Source of the DNA: CAYWEP01 sp964613075
GTDB taxonomy: Bacteria > Patescibacteriota > Microgenomatia > Levybacterales > UBA12049
Reading direction: 5' to 3'
NCBI GenBank assembly: GCA_964613075.1
Contig: CAZTFV010000037.1
Coordinates: 1-11,884, forward strand
Length of the DNA stretch: 11,884 nucleotides
Shown one piece after another: positions 1-5,888 of the stretch (its first letter is position 1; each line of letters begins with the position of its first letter). Under the pieces are notes generated by a model that was not told the DNA's origin, did no database searches, and worked only from the letters and a program-made list of their open reading frames with translations. The position numbers were made by a program, and so were the translations under genes.

Positions 1-25
1 CGACCAAGTGACTGATGGTGGGTTT

Positions 26-709
26 TTAAGTTAACTCCTTTTTCTTTTCCTCGAATTCTTTTTTTTCAATATCTCCTCGTGCATATCTTTCTTTCAAAAT
101 ATCAAGAGGCGTTCTATGCTCTTGTTGTTGCCCTGACTTTCCAAGATAGCGAAGTAAAGCAACCACACCGAGAATAAAGAGTATCCAGAAAAGAAGCATT
201 GGAATCCATCCCAAAAGACCAAGCCCATTCCAACCCATCATGTTTCCCCAACCTGTTCCCATCATAGGATTTCCACCTCCTCCCACTTGTGGTGAGCCTG
301 CCGAACCCATCATCCACATCATCGGCATAAAACCAACTCCATTTGAAGGAATTTGAGCTGCAGTGTCACAACCACTTAAGCGTTTGCCCATCACAACGTG
401 CATCTGTTCTTCGCCAATTTTACCCATCATTTGTTCCATCATAGTATTCATTGCCTCATGAGAGTCACCCGTCATTTGACCCATGTAATACTCACCAAGT
501 GCACCAAGCTCTTCTTCTGTTAGGTTTTTGCATTCAATTTGCTTTGATTGGAGCTTCTCCAATATTTCCTTTCCTTCCTGCTCCTCACGAGCCGTATGAC
601 CATCGGATGAGGTTGTAGATTGCGCCCTCATCATTTGAGCCGTGACTTGAAGCGGTTGTGTTACAGAAACAAGTATAAAAATGACTAGCAAAAGTAAAAG
701 TTTCCTCAT
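26..709 (-). CDS. Methionine-rich, membrane-anchored SHOCT-domain protein
   Basis: The 227-residue reading from the ATG at 709 starts with a typical export signal (MRKLLLLLVIFILVSVTQ, cleavage likely near residue 25). A predicted extracytoplasmic part at about 26-164 follows, then one membrane segment (about 165-188) and a C-terminal SHOCT motif (about 201-226, PLDILKERYARGDIEKKEF). Residues 76-158 hold 18 methionines in clusters such as MMEQMM and MPMMWMM, plus glycine-rich stretches; cysteines are at 60 and 114. The frame stays open upstream to 805, but the ATG at 709 puts the signal peptide at the N terminus and lies one base after the stop of the DUF302 gene. Last gene of the PadR operon. 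SHOCT domains are short oligomerisation or membrane-associated modules of unknown detail. Methionine clusters outside the membrane commonly bind Cu(I) or Ag(I), so a metal-buffering or sensing role is a reasonable but unproven inference. The family name beyond SHOCT is not recognised. Confidence 0.8.
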   Translation of the reverse strand: MRKLLLLLVIFILVSVTQPLQVTAQMMRAQSTTSSDGHTAREEQEGKEILEKLQSKQIECKNLTEEELGALGEYYMGQMTGDSHEAMNTMMEQMMGKIGEEQMHVVMGKRLSGCDTAAQIPSNGVGFMPMMWMMGSAGSPQVGGGGNPMMGTGWGNMMGWNGLGLLGWIPMLLFWILFILGVVALLRYLGKSGQQQEHRTPLDILKERYARGDIEKKEFEEKKKELT

Positions 710-710
710 A

Positions 711-1094
711 TTATTTACTGTGATCAATAATTTCTCTAATAATTGCATCAACTTCTGTCGGCAGATTGCCAAGGTTAGCTTGAGGGAAAAACTGGGGAAG
801 CACAACCGGTCTCATGCCGGAAATATAGGTCTGGCCCTCTTTCTGATAAACATTGATTTTACACGGAAGACACAGCCCAATCTTTATATCCGTTTGTAAA
901 ACAGTATAGGCACTTTTGGCATTACAAATCTCAATGATTTTGAACGGTTCAATATTAAATCCTTTATCTTTCAGAGTTGCGGTAACATTGTGGATGTAAA
1001 GGACTTTGAATCCCGCATTTTTCGTCTCCTGTTCAACCATTCTTACTGCTTCATCAAAAGGCTTTTCCGTTGTGACTGTGTAATCAAAATCCAT
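711..1094 (-). CDS. DUF302-family protein
   Basis: A protein of 127 residues from the ATG at 1094. It shows the DUF302 pattern: an N-terminal 'tvekpfdeAv..veqetk..GF.vl' helix-strand unit, a central 'kdkGfniePfKIieICNak' segment, and a C-terminal part ending 'LPTEVDAIIREIID'. DUF302 is a small soluble alpha/beta domain of unknown biochemical function, found beside redox, thiol or metal-related genes. Start choice: an ATG at 1106 also exists, but a perfect GAGGAG (complement of 1099-1104) lies 4 bases before the ATG at 1094, so that start is preferred. The upstream ATG overlaps the padR stop codon (TAATG), so the two genes are closely coupled under either start. No signal peptide or membrane segment, so it is probably cytoplasmic. 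Two cysteines (CLPC, in the segment 'IGLCLPCKINVY') form a CxxC motif that could bind metal or do thiol chemistry. Confidence 0.82.
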   Translation of the reverse strand: MDFDYTVTTEKPFDEAVRMVEQETKNAGFKVLYIHNVTATLKDKGFNIEPFKIIEICNAKSAYTVLQTDIKIGLCLPCKINVYQKEGQTYISGMRPVVLPQFFPQANLGNLPTEVDAIIREIIDHSK

Positions 1095-1104
1095 AAAACT
1101 CCTC
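1094..1104 (-). promoter_or_regulatory. Shine-Dalgarno site that fixes the DUF302 start
   Basis: On the minus strand the sequence reads GAGGAG-TTTT-ATG. This is the clearest ribosome binding site in the left operon. It favours the second in-frame ATG (1094) over the first (1106), because the SD would lie inside the coding region if the first were used. Confidence 0.6.
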
Positions 1105-1105
1105 A

Positions 1106-1486
1106 TTATAGTGTTATCCTTTTCTGAAACGTATTCTGGTATCCCTGCAAAAACCTGTGAATGAGGTTATCGGTTTGACTAAGCGAGACAACCGCTTTCT
1201 CTAAAAATGCGTGACCTTTTTTGGTAATAGTATAGATTCTTCTATTACGACCAGCTTTATTTTCATCCCACTCGGATTTTACCCAGTTATTTGCTTCCAT
1301 TCTTCGTAAGGTTCTGTATAAGTTGCCAATATCAACTTTTTCCCCGCAGTGTTTTTCCAAATCTTCCAGTAAACCATAGCCGTGCGATGTGCCTTTGGAA
1401 AGGAGAAGAAGGATACATGGCTCTATAAAGCGTTCAACAGTGCCTAAAACTCTTGGTCTTAACGAATAACTATCAGCAGCTGACAT
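1106..1486 (-). CDS. PadR-family transcriptional regulator
   Basis: A winged-helix DNA-binding repressor type of about 126 residues. It has the PadR N-terminal pattern: 'FIEPCILLLLSKGTSHGYGLLEDL' (helices 1-2, with HGY), then 'VDIGNLYRTLRRMEANNWVKSEW' (recognition helix and following helix), then the wing strand pair 'GRNRRIYTITKKGHAFL'. A C-terminal helix for dimerisation follows. The frame is open back to a TTG at 1525, but that TTG coincides with a good -35 box and an ATG at 1501 coincides with the -10 box. The ATG at 1486 (MSAADSYSL) is therefore the better start and would give an almost leaderless mRNA. The gene heads the operon padR-DUF302-SHOCT. An inverted repeat overlapping its promoter suggests it represses its own operon. 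PadR proteins respond to phenolics, drugs or other small ligands; the signal here is unknown. Confidence 0.85.
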   Translation of the reverse strand: MSAADSYSLRPRVLGTVERFIEPCILLLLSKGTSHGYGLLEDLEKHCGEKVDIGNLYRTLRRMEANNWVKSEWDENKAGRNRRIYTITKKGHAFLEKAVVSLSQTDNLIHRFLQGYQNTFQKRITL

Positions 1487-1504
1487 ATATGAAATTATCA
1501 TATA
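1486..1504. promoter_or_regulatory. Inverted repeat, candidate PadR operator
   Basis: TATATGA-AATTA-TCATATA is a perfect 7-bp inverted repeat with a 5-bp spacer. It covers the proposed -10 box and the start site of padR. Position and symmetry fit an autoregulatory operator for a dimeric winged-helix repressor. It does not match the textbook ATGT-N8-ACAT PadR/LmrR site exactly, so the assignment is by position. Confidence 0.5.
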
Positions 1505-1525
1505 CAAATGCTGATTAAAAATCAA
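1497..1525 (-). promoter_or_regulatory. Putative sigma70-type promoter of padR operon
   Basis: Minus strand TTGATT (1525-1520), 17-base spacer, TATGAT (1502-1497). The predicted transcription start, about 1490, is only a few bases before the ATG at 1486. The promoter sits between the carboxypeptidase stop (1549) and padR, so the operon can be expressed independently of the upstream gene. Confidence 0.55.
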
Positions 1526-1548
1526 TAGGTATTTATACCAGGCTTCCG

Positions 1549-2529
1549 TTAGCTATGCTTCGGGGGTTCTGTGCCGAGTTTTCTTAGCGAATAATCGAGT
1601 AGCTCTTTCATCTCTTGCCTCCTGTTTTCCGAACTTAGTAATATTGCAATGATTTTGTGACCACCATAATCAAGATACGTAACCAGACATAAGCCTGCTT
1701 CAGGGGTATAGCCTGTTTTGATTCCTTTCACACCCGGATAACTTGAGATAAGATTGGTCTCATTCTGCATAAAATATTCCGCGTGAGTGGGGGTTGCGGG
1801 CAGTGTTATTTCAAAGGTCGAAGTGATATCCGTAAACTCGGGAAAGGTATCGATTGCGTAACGAGTGATGACCAGGAGGTCATAAGCTGTTGTGTATTGT
1901 TCTCCATCCCCCTGCAATCCTGAAGGATTGGTGAAATGTGTATCGGTGAGACCGAGGGCGCGGGCTTTATCGTTCATTGCCTGCACAAATGCCTCTCGCC
2001 CGCCCGGGAAGCCCCCTGCAAGGACTTCTGCAGCATCATTGCCTGAACGCAAGATCAGTCCGTAAAGAAGCTCGCGTCTGGTCAGGGCTTCGCCAGTAGC
2101 GATTCCCATACTGTTTTCACCCACAATATGCCCTGGTCTTACAATATATTTTGCATTGTCACTGCCATTTTCCAAAGCTATAATAGCTGTCATGATTTTT
2201 GTGAGTGATGCCATGGGCATTTGCTCTTTTATATTCTTCTCAAAGACTGTTTTATTTGTTACCAGATCATAGATCAGAACTGATTTTGCTGTAAGCTGAG
2301 GAGGCTGGCGTTCGCTACCCTCGATCGCTTCGATAATTGGCGTCCAGAGATCAAGCAAGGTTACTTGCTTATTTTTTTCCCGGGTTAAAAAAACAGGGAG
2401 CGGTGAAGTAATGCTGGCGGCTTTGCCTTTATTCGGTGTAAAAACCCACACGAGAAGAGTGAAGAGGACAGAGAGTAGGATGATGCTTGCAAGGTAGGTC
2501 GCCCAATATTTCATGAGTTTTTTTATCAT
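1549..2529 (-). CDS. D-alanyl-D-alanine carboxypeptidase (DacA/PBP5-like, peptidase S11)
   Basis: This enzyme trims the terminal D-Ala from peptidoglycan stem peptides outside the membrane. All three active-site motifs of penicillin-binding proteins are visible: SxxK at Ser108-Leu-Thr-Lys111, SxN at Ser162-Gly-Asn164, and KTG at Lys271-Thr-Gly273 (KGIKTGYTPEAG). Residues about 10-30 form a single membrane segment that anchors the protein by its N terminus. At 326 residues it is shorter than E. coli PBP5 (about 400), and the usual C-terminal beta domain and amphipathic anchor are missing, as in many short family members. The ATG at 2529 overlaps a possible -10 box; the in-frame ATG at 2514 (MKYWATYLAS) is an alternative start that would fit a near-leaderless transcript. 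It lies divergent to the phosphatase/uppP pair, giving a cell-envelope theme. Confidence 0.92.
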   Translation of the reverse strand: MIKKLMKYWATYLASIILLSVLFTLLVWVFTPNKGKAASITSPLPVFLTREKNKQVTLLDLWTPIIEAIEGSERQPPQLTAKSVLIYDLVTNKTVFEKNIKEQMPMASLTKIMTAIIALENGSDNAKYIVRPGHIVGENSMGIATGEALTRRELLYGLILRSGNDAAEVLAGGFPGGREAFVQAMNDKARALGLTDTHFTNPSGLQGDGEQYTTAYDLLVITRYAIDTFPEFTDITSTFEITLPATPTHAEYFMQNETNLISSYPGVKGIKTGYTPEAGLCLVTYLDYGGHKIIAILLSSENRRQEMKELLDYSLRKLGTEPPKHS

Positions 2530-2553
2530 AGCATGGCTCTACAATTTAGACAA
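2525..2553 (-). promoter_or_regulatory. Putative promoter of the D,D-carboxypeptidase gene
   Basis: Minus strand TTGTCT (2553-2548), 17-base spacer, TATGAT (2530-2525). The layout copies the padR promoter: the first ATG lies in the -10 box and a second in-frame ATG (2514) lies just after the predicted start. No Shine-Dalgarno sequence precedes either ATG. Confidence 0.45.
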
Positions 2554-2560
2554 ACAGGCT

Positions 2561-2568
2561 GGGATGAA
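2561..2568. repeat. 8-bp target site duplication, left copy
   Basis: GGGATGAA directly abuts the left inverted repeat of the 123-bp element and is identical to the right copy at 2692-2699. Confidence 0.7.
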
Positions 2569-2691
2569 GTAACTGCTCACGGTCCTAACATGATATTCTT
2601 CGAGTGAGGCTGAAAGCCGAATCGAGAAGTTCTCGACTTCATTTCATTACGCTCGAACAATAAAGTTTGTGTCAGAAGTGTGAACAGTTAC
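2569..2691. mobile_element. 123-bp MITE with IS66-type ends
   Basis: The left end GTAACTGCTCAC (2569-2580) and the right end GTGAACAGTTAC (2680-2691) are inverted copies with one mismatch. Counted over 22 bases, 17 match. The element is flanked on both sides by the same 8 bases, GGGATGAA (2561-2568 and 2692-2699), a perfect target duplication. IS66-family insertion sequences have ends beginning GTAA and make 8-bp duplications, so the element is best read as a non-autonomous IS66-type derivative. The interior holds no gene. It is itself hairpin-like: TCGAGAA-g-TTCTCGA at 2622-2636, nested in TTCGAG (2599-2604)/CTCGAA (2652-2657). Confidence 0.72.
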
Positions 2692-2699
2692 GGGATGAA
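2692..2699. repeat. 8-bp target site duplication, right copy
   Basis: GGGATGAA directly abuts the right inverted repeat. It lies just before the presumed -10 box (TATACT, 2701-2706) of the phosphatase gene, so the insertion may have replaced that gene's -35 region. Confidence 0.7.
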
Positions 2700-2700
2700 C

Positions 2701-2706
2701 TATACT
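2701..2706 (+). promoter_or_regulatory. Possible -10 box of the phosphatase-uppP operon
   Basis: TATACT lies 7 bases before the ATG at 2713, which would give a leaderless mRNA. A convincing -35 box is not visible; any -35 element would fall inside the right end of the 123-bp mobile element. Confidence 0.3.
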
Positions 2707-2712
2707 TAAGCT

Positions 2713-3543
2713 ATGAAATTATCGGTGGTCAGTTTTAATACGCTTGGGATAACACTGGTGCCTTGGACGTTCAAAAAAACATTTAACCTCCGCCAACGGT
2801 TTTTGAAGATTGCAGATGAGATGGGGAAGTCTTCGGCGGATATTGTCGCTTTGCAGGAGGTCTATACATATCTTCATATGCGATTCTTAAGGCGATTTAT
2901 GCGTACAACCTATCCGTACTGCGTGTATAAGAAATCTATTCTCGGCCCTTCAGGCGGGCTGATTATTTTCTCGAAACTTCCACTTGATATGCCTGTATTC
3001 CGGGGATTTAAAAAGAAAGGAAGCTATTTACATCCGACAATTATCGGAAAGATTGCCAGAATGGGTGTTCTTATCTGCAAAGTAACCGATGAGCCGTTTT
3101 ATATTCTCAATGTGCATTTGACGCCGAACCTGCGGATGAACTGGAGTAAGTCAAACAAATATGTTCGCTGTCTCGCGGAGCAACTTTCCGAACTCGTATC
3201 GATTATTGAAGGCTTGAGTAAGAAAGGGTTTGAAGTTATTTTGGCCGGCGATTTCAATACCGCTAAAGAATCAATGCTCTATAAACAATTTGTTACATCC
3301 GCAAAAGTGCGCGACTTATTCGGCCATATCAATACACCGACTGTCCATGCTGACATGATTAAAAAGGGTCATAAAGCGGTGCGGATAGACTATATTTTTG
3401 CCAAACTTTTCAAGTATAGTGCGTCGGCGGAGAAAATTGATCATTTATTTACCAATAAAGCACTTTTTCGCAATGGCAAGCGTGATTTTTTATCAGACCA
3501 CATCGGGTTGTTTGCAAGAATGCATTTTAAGAAAAAGCAATGA
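2713..3543 (+). CDS. Endonuclease/exonuclease/phosphatase (EEP) superfamily hydrolase
   Basis: A 276-residue metal-dependent phosphodiesterase or phosphatase of the DNase I/sphingomyelinase fold. Signature residues are visible in order: Asn9 (SFNTLG), Glu49 (ALQEV), His135 and Asn139 region (NVHLTPN), Asp180 and Asn182 (AGDFN), Asp226 (RIDYIF), and Asp262-His263 (SDHIG). There is no signal peptide or membrane segment, so it is probably cytoplasmic. The substrate cannot be read from sequence; family members cut nucleic acids, sphingomyelin or inositol phosphates. Its stop overlaps the uppP start as ATGA, so the two are translationally coupled. This suggests a phospholipid or polyprenyl-phosphate connection rather than DNA repair, but that is inference. 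No ribosome binding site precedes the ATG, consistent with a leaderless transcript. It does not closely resemble exonuclease III. Confidence 0.85.
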   Translation: MKLSVVSFNTLGITLVPWTFKKTFNLRQRFLKIADEMGKSSADIVALQEVYTYLHMRFLRRFMRTTYPYCVYKKSILGPSGGLIIFSKLPLDMPVFRGFKKKGSYLHPTIIGKIARMGVLICKVTDEPFYILNVHLTPNLRMNWSKSNKYVRCLAEQLSELVSIIEGLSKKGFEVILAGDFNTAKESMLYKQFVTSAKVRDLFGHINTPTVHADMIKKGHKAVRIDYIFAKLFKYSASAEKIDHLFTNKALFRNGKRDFLSDHIGLFARMHFKKKQ

Positions 3544-4313
3544 ATATATTGCAGGCTGTTATTTTGGCCATTGTAGAAGGAATTACTGAGTTTTTGCCGA
3601 TTTCATCGACCGGGCATCTGGTGTTGACGGCAGACCTGCTCAGTATTCAGCAGACCGAATTCGTCAAGACATTTGAAATTGCGATTCAGTTGGGTGCGAT
3701 TCTGGCAATCGTTGTCTTGTATTGGAAGACGCTTATTTCCAACATAGCTATTTGGAAACGGGTCATAGCTGCTTTTATACCAACAGCCATTGTCGGATAT
3801 GTTTTGTATAAATTTATTAAAACGATTTTGCTCGGAAATACGGCTGTGACGTTATGGGCACTACTGATAGGTGGCGTACTTCTTATCTTTCTTGAATACG
3901 TATATAAAGAAAAAGAACACTATGCGGGAAAAATCGAGGATATTTCGCTTAAACGCGCTGTCGGCATCGGACTATTTCAATCCCTATCTATCATTCCGGG
4001 TGTTTCACGGTCAGCGGCTTCAATCATCGGCGGGTTATTTATAGGTGCAAAAAGGGCTACTGCTGTGGAATTTTCATTTTTTCTGGCAATTCCTACTATT
4101 TTTGCAGCGACTGTGTTTGATTTGACGGAAAGTGAACTTGCTTTCAGTCAGAATGAGCTAGTAGTATTGGTCGCTGGGTTTGGGGTGTCGTTTTTTGTGG
4201 CCATGGTAGCGGTGTACTACTTTCTCCGGTATATAAAGAAGCATAACTTTGTGTGGTTTGGGGTATATAGAATCGTACTGGCAATACTGTATTTCCAAAG
4301 CGTGATTGCTTGA
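3540..4313 (+). CDS. uppP: Undecaprenyl-diphosphate phosphatase UppP/BacA
   Basis: An integral membrane enzyme that removes one phosphate from undecaprenyl pyrophosphate, regenerating the lipid carrier for peptidoglycan and other surface polymers. Loss or gain of the activity changes bacitracin sensitivity. Both family motifs are intact. The N-terminal motif is EGITEFLPISSTGHL (Glu13, Glu17, Ser22, Ser23, His26), and the second is PGVSRSAASIIGG (residues 153-165, with Arg157). At 257 residues with about eight hydrophobic segments it matches the family's usual size. The start ATG overlaps the phosphatase stop (ATGA at 3540-3543). With the neighbouring D,D-carboxypeptidase it makes a small cell-wall cluster. 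The stop codon lies inside the -35 box of the next operon. Confidence 0.95.
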   Translation: MNILQAVILAIVEGITEFLPISSTGHLVLTADLLSIQQTEFVKTFEIAIQLGAILAIVVLYWKTLISNIAIWKRVIAAFIPTAIVGYVLYKFIKTILLGNTAVTLWALLIGGVLLIFLEYVYKEKEHYAGKIEDISLKRAVGIGLFQSLSIIPGVSRSAASIIGGLFIGAKRATAVEFSFFLAIPTIFAATVFDLTESELAFSQNELVVLVAGFGVSFFVAMVAVYYFLRYIKKHNFVWFGVYRIVLAILYFQSVIA

Positions 4314-4338
4314 CGGGGAAGGCTAAATCACGTATAAT
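4310..4338 (+). promoter_or_regulatory. Near-consensus sigma70 promoter of the RND efflux operon
   Basis: TTGACG (4310-4315), 17-base spacer, TATAAT (4333-4338). The -35 box contains the uppP stop codon. The predicted start near 4345 gives about 8 bases of leader to a GTG at 4353, or about 59 bases to the ATG at 4404. This is the best-matching promoter in the window. Confidence 0.7.
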
Positions 4339-4403
4339 TTTATTCTGCCTCGGTGACATCAGAAACCTCTGTCCGACCTCTGAAATACTGTTACTTAAAA
4401 AAC

Positions 4404-5888
4404 ATGAGCAGTGAAGCTATAGCTTCTATTAAAGATAGGGCAGTATCTTTGTGGAAAATGGTTCCCTATAAAAGGGGAGCTACATACTTGCGCAGAAACC
4501 CGTTCCGGAGTTTTTTTATAGCCTTAGGGCTACTATTCGGCATTATTGTCTTAAGCAACATCGCCTCGAACCTAAGGAAAAAAGAAACGCCCAAACAGGA
4601 AATCATCAAGGATGTTACTATCTACCAAATCAGTAGGACGCCGACAGTAGAGCTCCAAGCCAAGGTTGACGCATCGGGTGTTGTGCAGATATTTGCGCAA
4701 ACGAACGGTATCGTCCAGACGGTCAATGCAACGGAAGGTCAGCAGGTATCGGCGGGAACACCGATTGTTTACCTCGCAACTTCATATCAGGGAGGCGACG
4801 CCGCTGCGTTGCAGTCACAACTTGCTTCCCGACAATACCAAAATGTGCTTGACACATATGATGCGCAAAAAAATCTTATCCACAAACAACGCGACCTCGC
4901 GAACGCCAATATACAAAACGCTGAGGATTTAACAGCGATTACAAAGGCGTCACAGGGAGATGTACAAGAATTGCTTCGCCTGCAAGAAAATGCACTCGAC
5001 CAAATAAAACAAACAATAACTACGCTTGAGGCGACCAACGTCAATGGGATCAACGATGAGCTTATCGCGCAGGCACAGACGCAGGAAAGCCAGATTCTGC
5101 AAAGCGTTATACAGCTTCGCGCGCAACTGCGAAACGTTGACTACCAGACAGACCCGACCAAACCGCCTGTGCTTCTTTCGGACTTACAAAAAGATATCGC
5201 ACTGAAACAGCTTGGTATCCAGGAAAAGGCACTTGATTTGAGCCGTGACGTCAGCGCCATTCAGGCGCAACTGGCCGCGGTCCAGGCGCAGCTTATGATT
5301 CCTGCCAGCCCTTTTCCCGGAACGGTTGAGAAAATTCATGTAAAAGAAGGGGATCTTGTCAATCCTGGTACGCTTATCGTGACAATTACGGGAAGCGAGA
5401 ATGCTGTTACGGCCACTGTTCTTATCCCTAAATCTCTGGCGAGCATAGTATCGCAGGTTGATGCGAGTCGAATTCTTATCGATGGTAATTATCAATCAGT
5501 TATGCCGTCGTACGTGTCGCAAAGCCCGACCGATGGTCAACTGTATACTGTTTTTTACAATCTCGAGAATGTATCGGGAAAAAGGATAGCGAACGGGGAG
5601 TATGTCCCCATTGACGTTCCTATCGGACTGGCAAGCGATAAAAACGCGATGCCATTTGTTCCGATTGATGCCGTCTATCAGTCAACCGATACCTCGTATG
5701 TTCTGGTGGCTGTAAACGGAAAAGCTGTGAGCAAAACAGTGAAGCTTGATGACGTGTACGGGAGGTATGTGCGGATCATATCNNNNNNNNNNNNNNNNNN
5801 NNNNNNNNNNNNNNNNNNNNNNNNNNNNNNNNNNNNNNNNNNNNNNNNNNNNNNNNNNNNNNNNNNNNNNNNNNNNNNNNNNTTATGA
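4404..5888 (+). CDS. RND efflux periplasmic adaptor (membrane fusion protein, HlyD/AcrA-like), broken by assembly gap
   Basis: Sequence evidence covers 4404-5782; the rest lies in a gap of 100 N. The end given assumes the TGA at 5886, which would overlap the transporter start as ATGA, but the true frame across the gap is unknown. From the ATG at 4404 there is one membrane segment (FFIALGLLFGIIVLSNIAS, about residues 37-54). The first half of a lipoyl-like barrel-sandwich hybrid domain follows (VDASGVVQIFAQTNGIVQTV and 'EGQQVSAGTPIVYL'). Next is a long Gln/Ala-rich coiled coil (about 135-295), then the second lipoyl half (FPGTVEKIHVKEGDLVNPGT). The beta-barrel and membrane-proximal part follow up to the gap. 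Neither candidate start has a clear ribosome binding site; the GTG at 4353 would add 17 residues. Such proteins link an inner-membrane pump to an exit duct; in a cell without an outer membrane it may instead stabilise the pump or handle substrate. Confidence 0.82.
   Translation: MSSEAIASIKDRAVSLWKMVPYKRGATYLRRNPFRSFFIALGLLFGIIVLSNIASNLRKKETPKQEIIKDVTIYQISRTPTVELQAKVDASGVVQIFAQTNGIVQTVNATEGQQVSAGTPIVYLATSYQGGDAAALQSQLASRQYQNVLDTYDAQKNLIHKQRDLANANIQNAEDLTAITKASQGDVQELLRLQENALDQIKQTITTLEATNVNGINDELIAQAQTQESQILQSVIQLRAQLRNVDYQTDPTKPPVLLSDLQKDIALKQLGIQEKALDLSRDVSAIQAQLAAVQAQLMIPASPFPGTVEKIHVKEGDLVNPGTLIVTITGSENAVTATVLIPKSLASIVSQVDASRILIDGNYQSVMPSYVSQSPTDGQLYTVFYNLENVSGKRIANGEYVPIDVPIGLASDKNAMPFVPIDAVYQSTDTSYVLVAVNGKAVSKTVKLDDVYGRYVRIIXXXXXXXXXXXXXXXXXXXXXXXXXXXXXXXXXXL
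5783..5882. other. Assembly gap (100 N)
   Basis: Exactly 100 unknown bases, the usual placeholder for a scaffold join of unknown length. It removes the C terminus of the adaptor gene and abuts the start of the transporter gene, so the spacing and frame of these two genes are not known. Confidence 0.97.

Noticed and set aside
26..805. Longer start (805) for the SHOCT protein.
   Set aside because: The extra N-terminal 32 codons overlap the end of the DUF302 gene and would bury the signal peptide.
4144..4359. 71-codon minus-strand frame opposite the end of uppP.
   Set aside because: It lies antisense to a well-supported gene and over the efflux promoter, with no recognisable domain.
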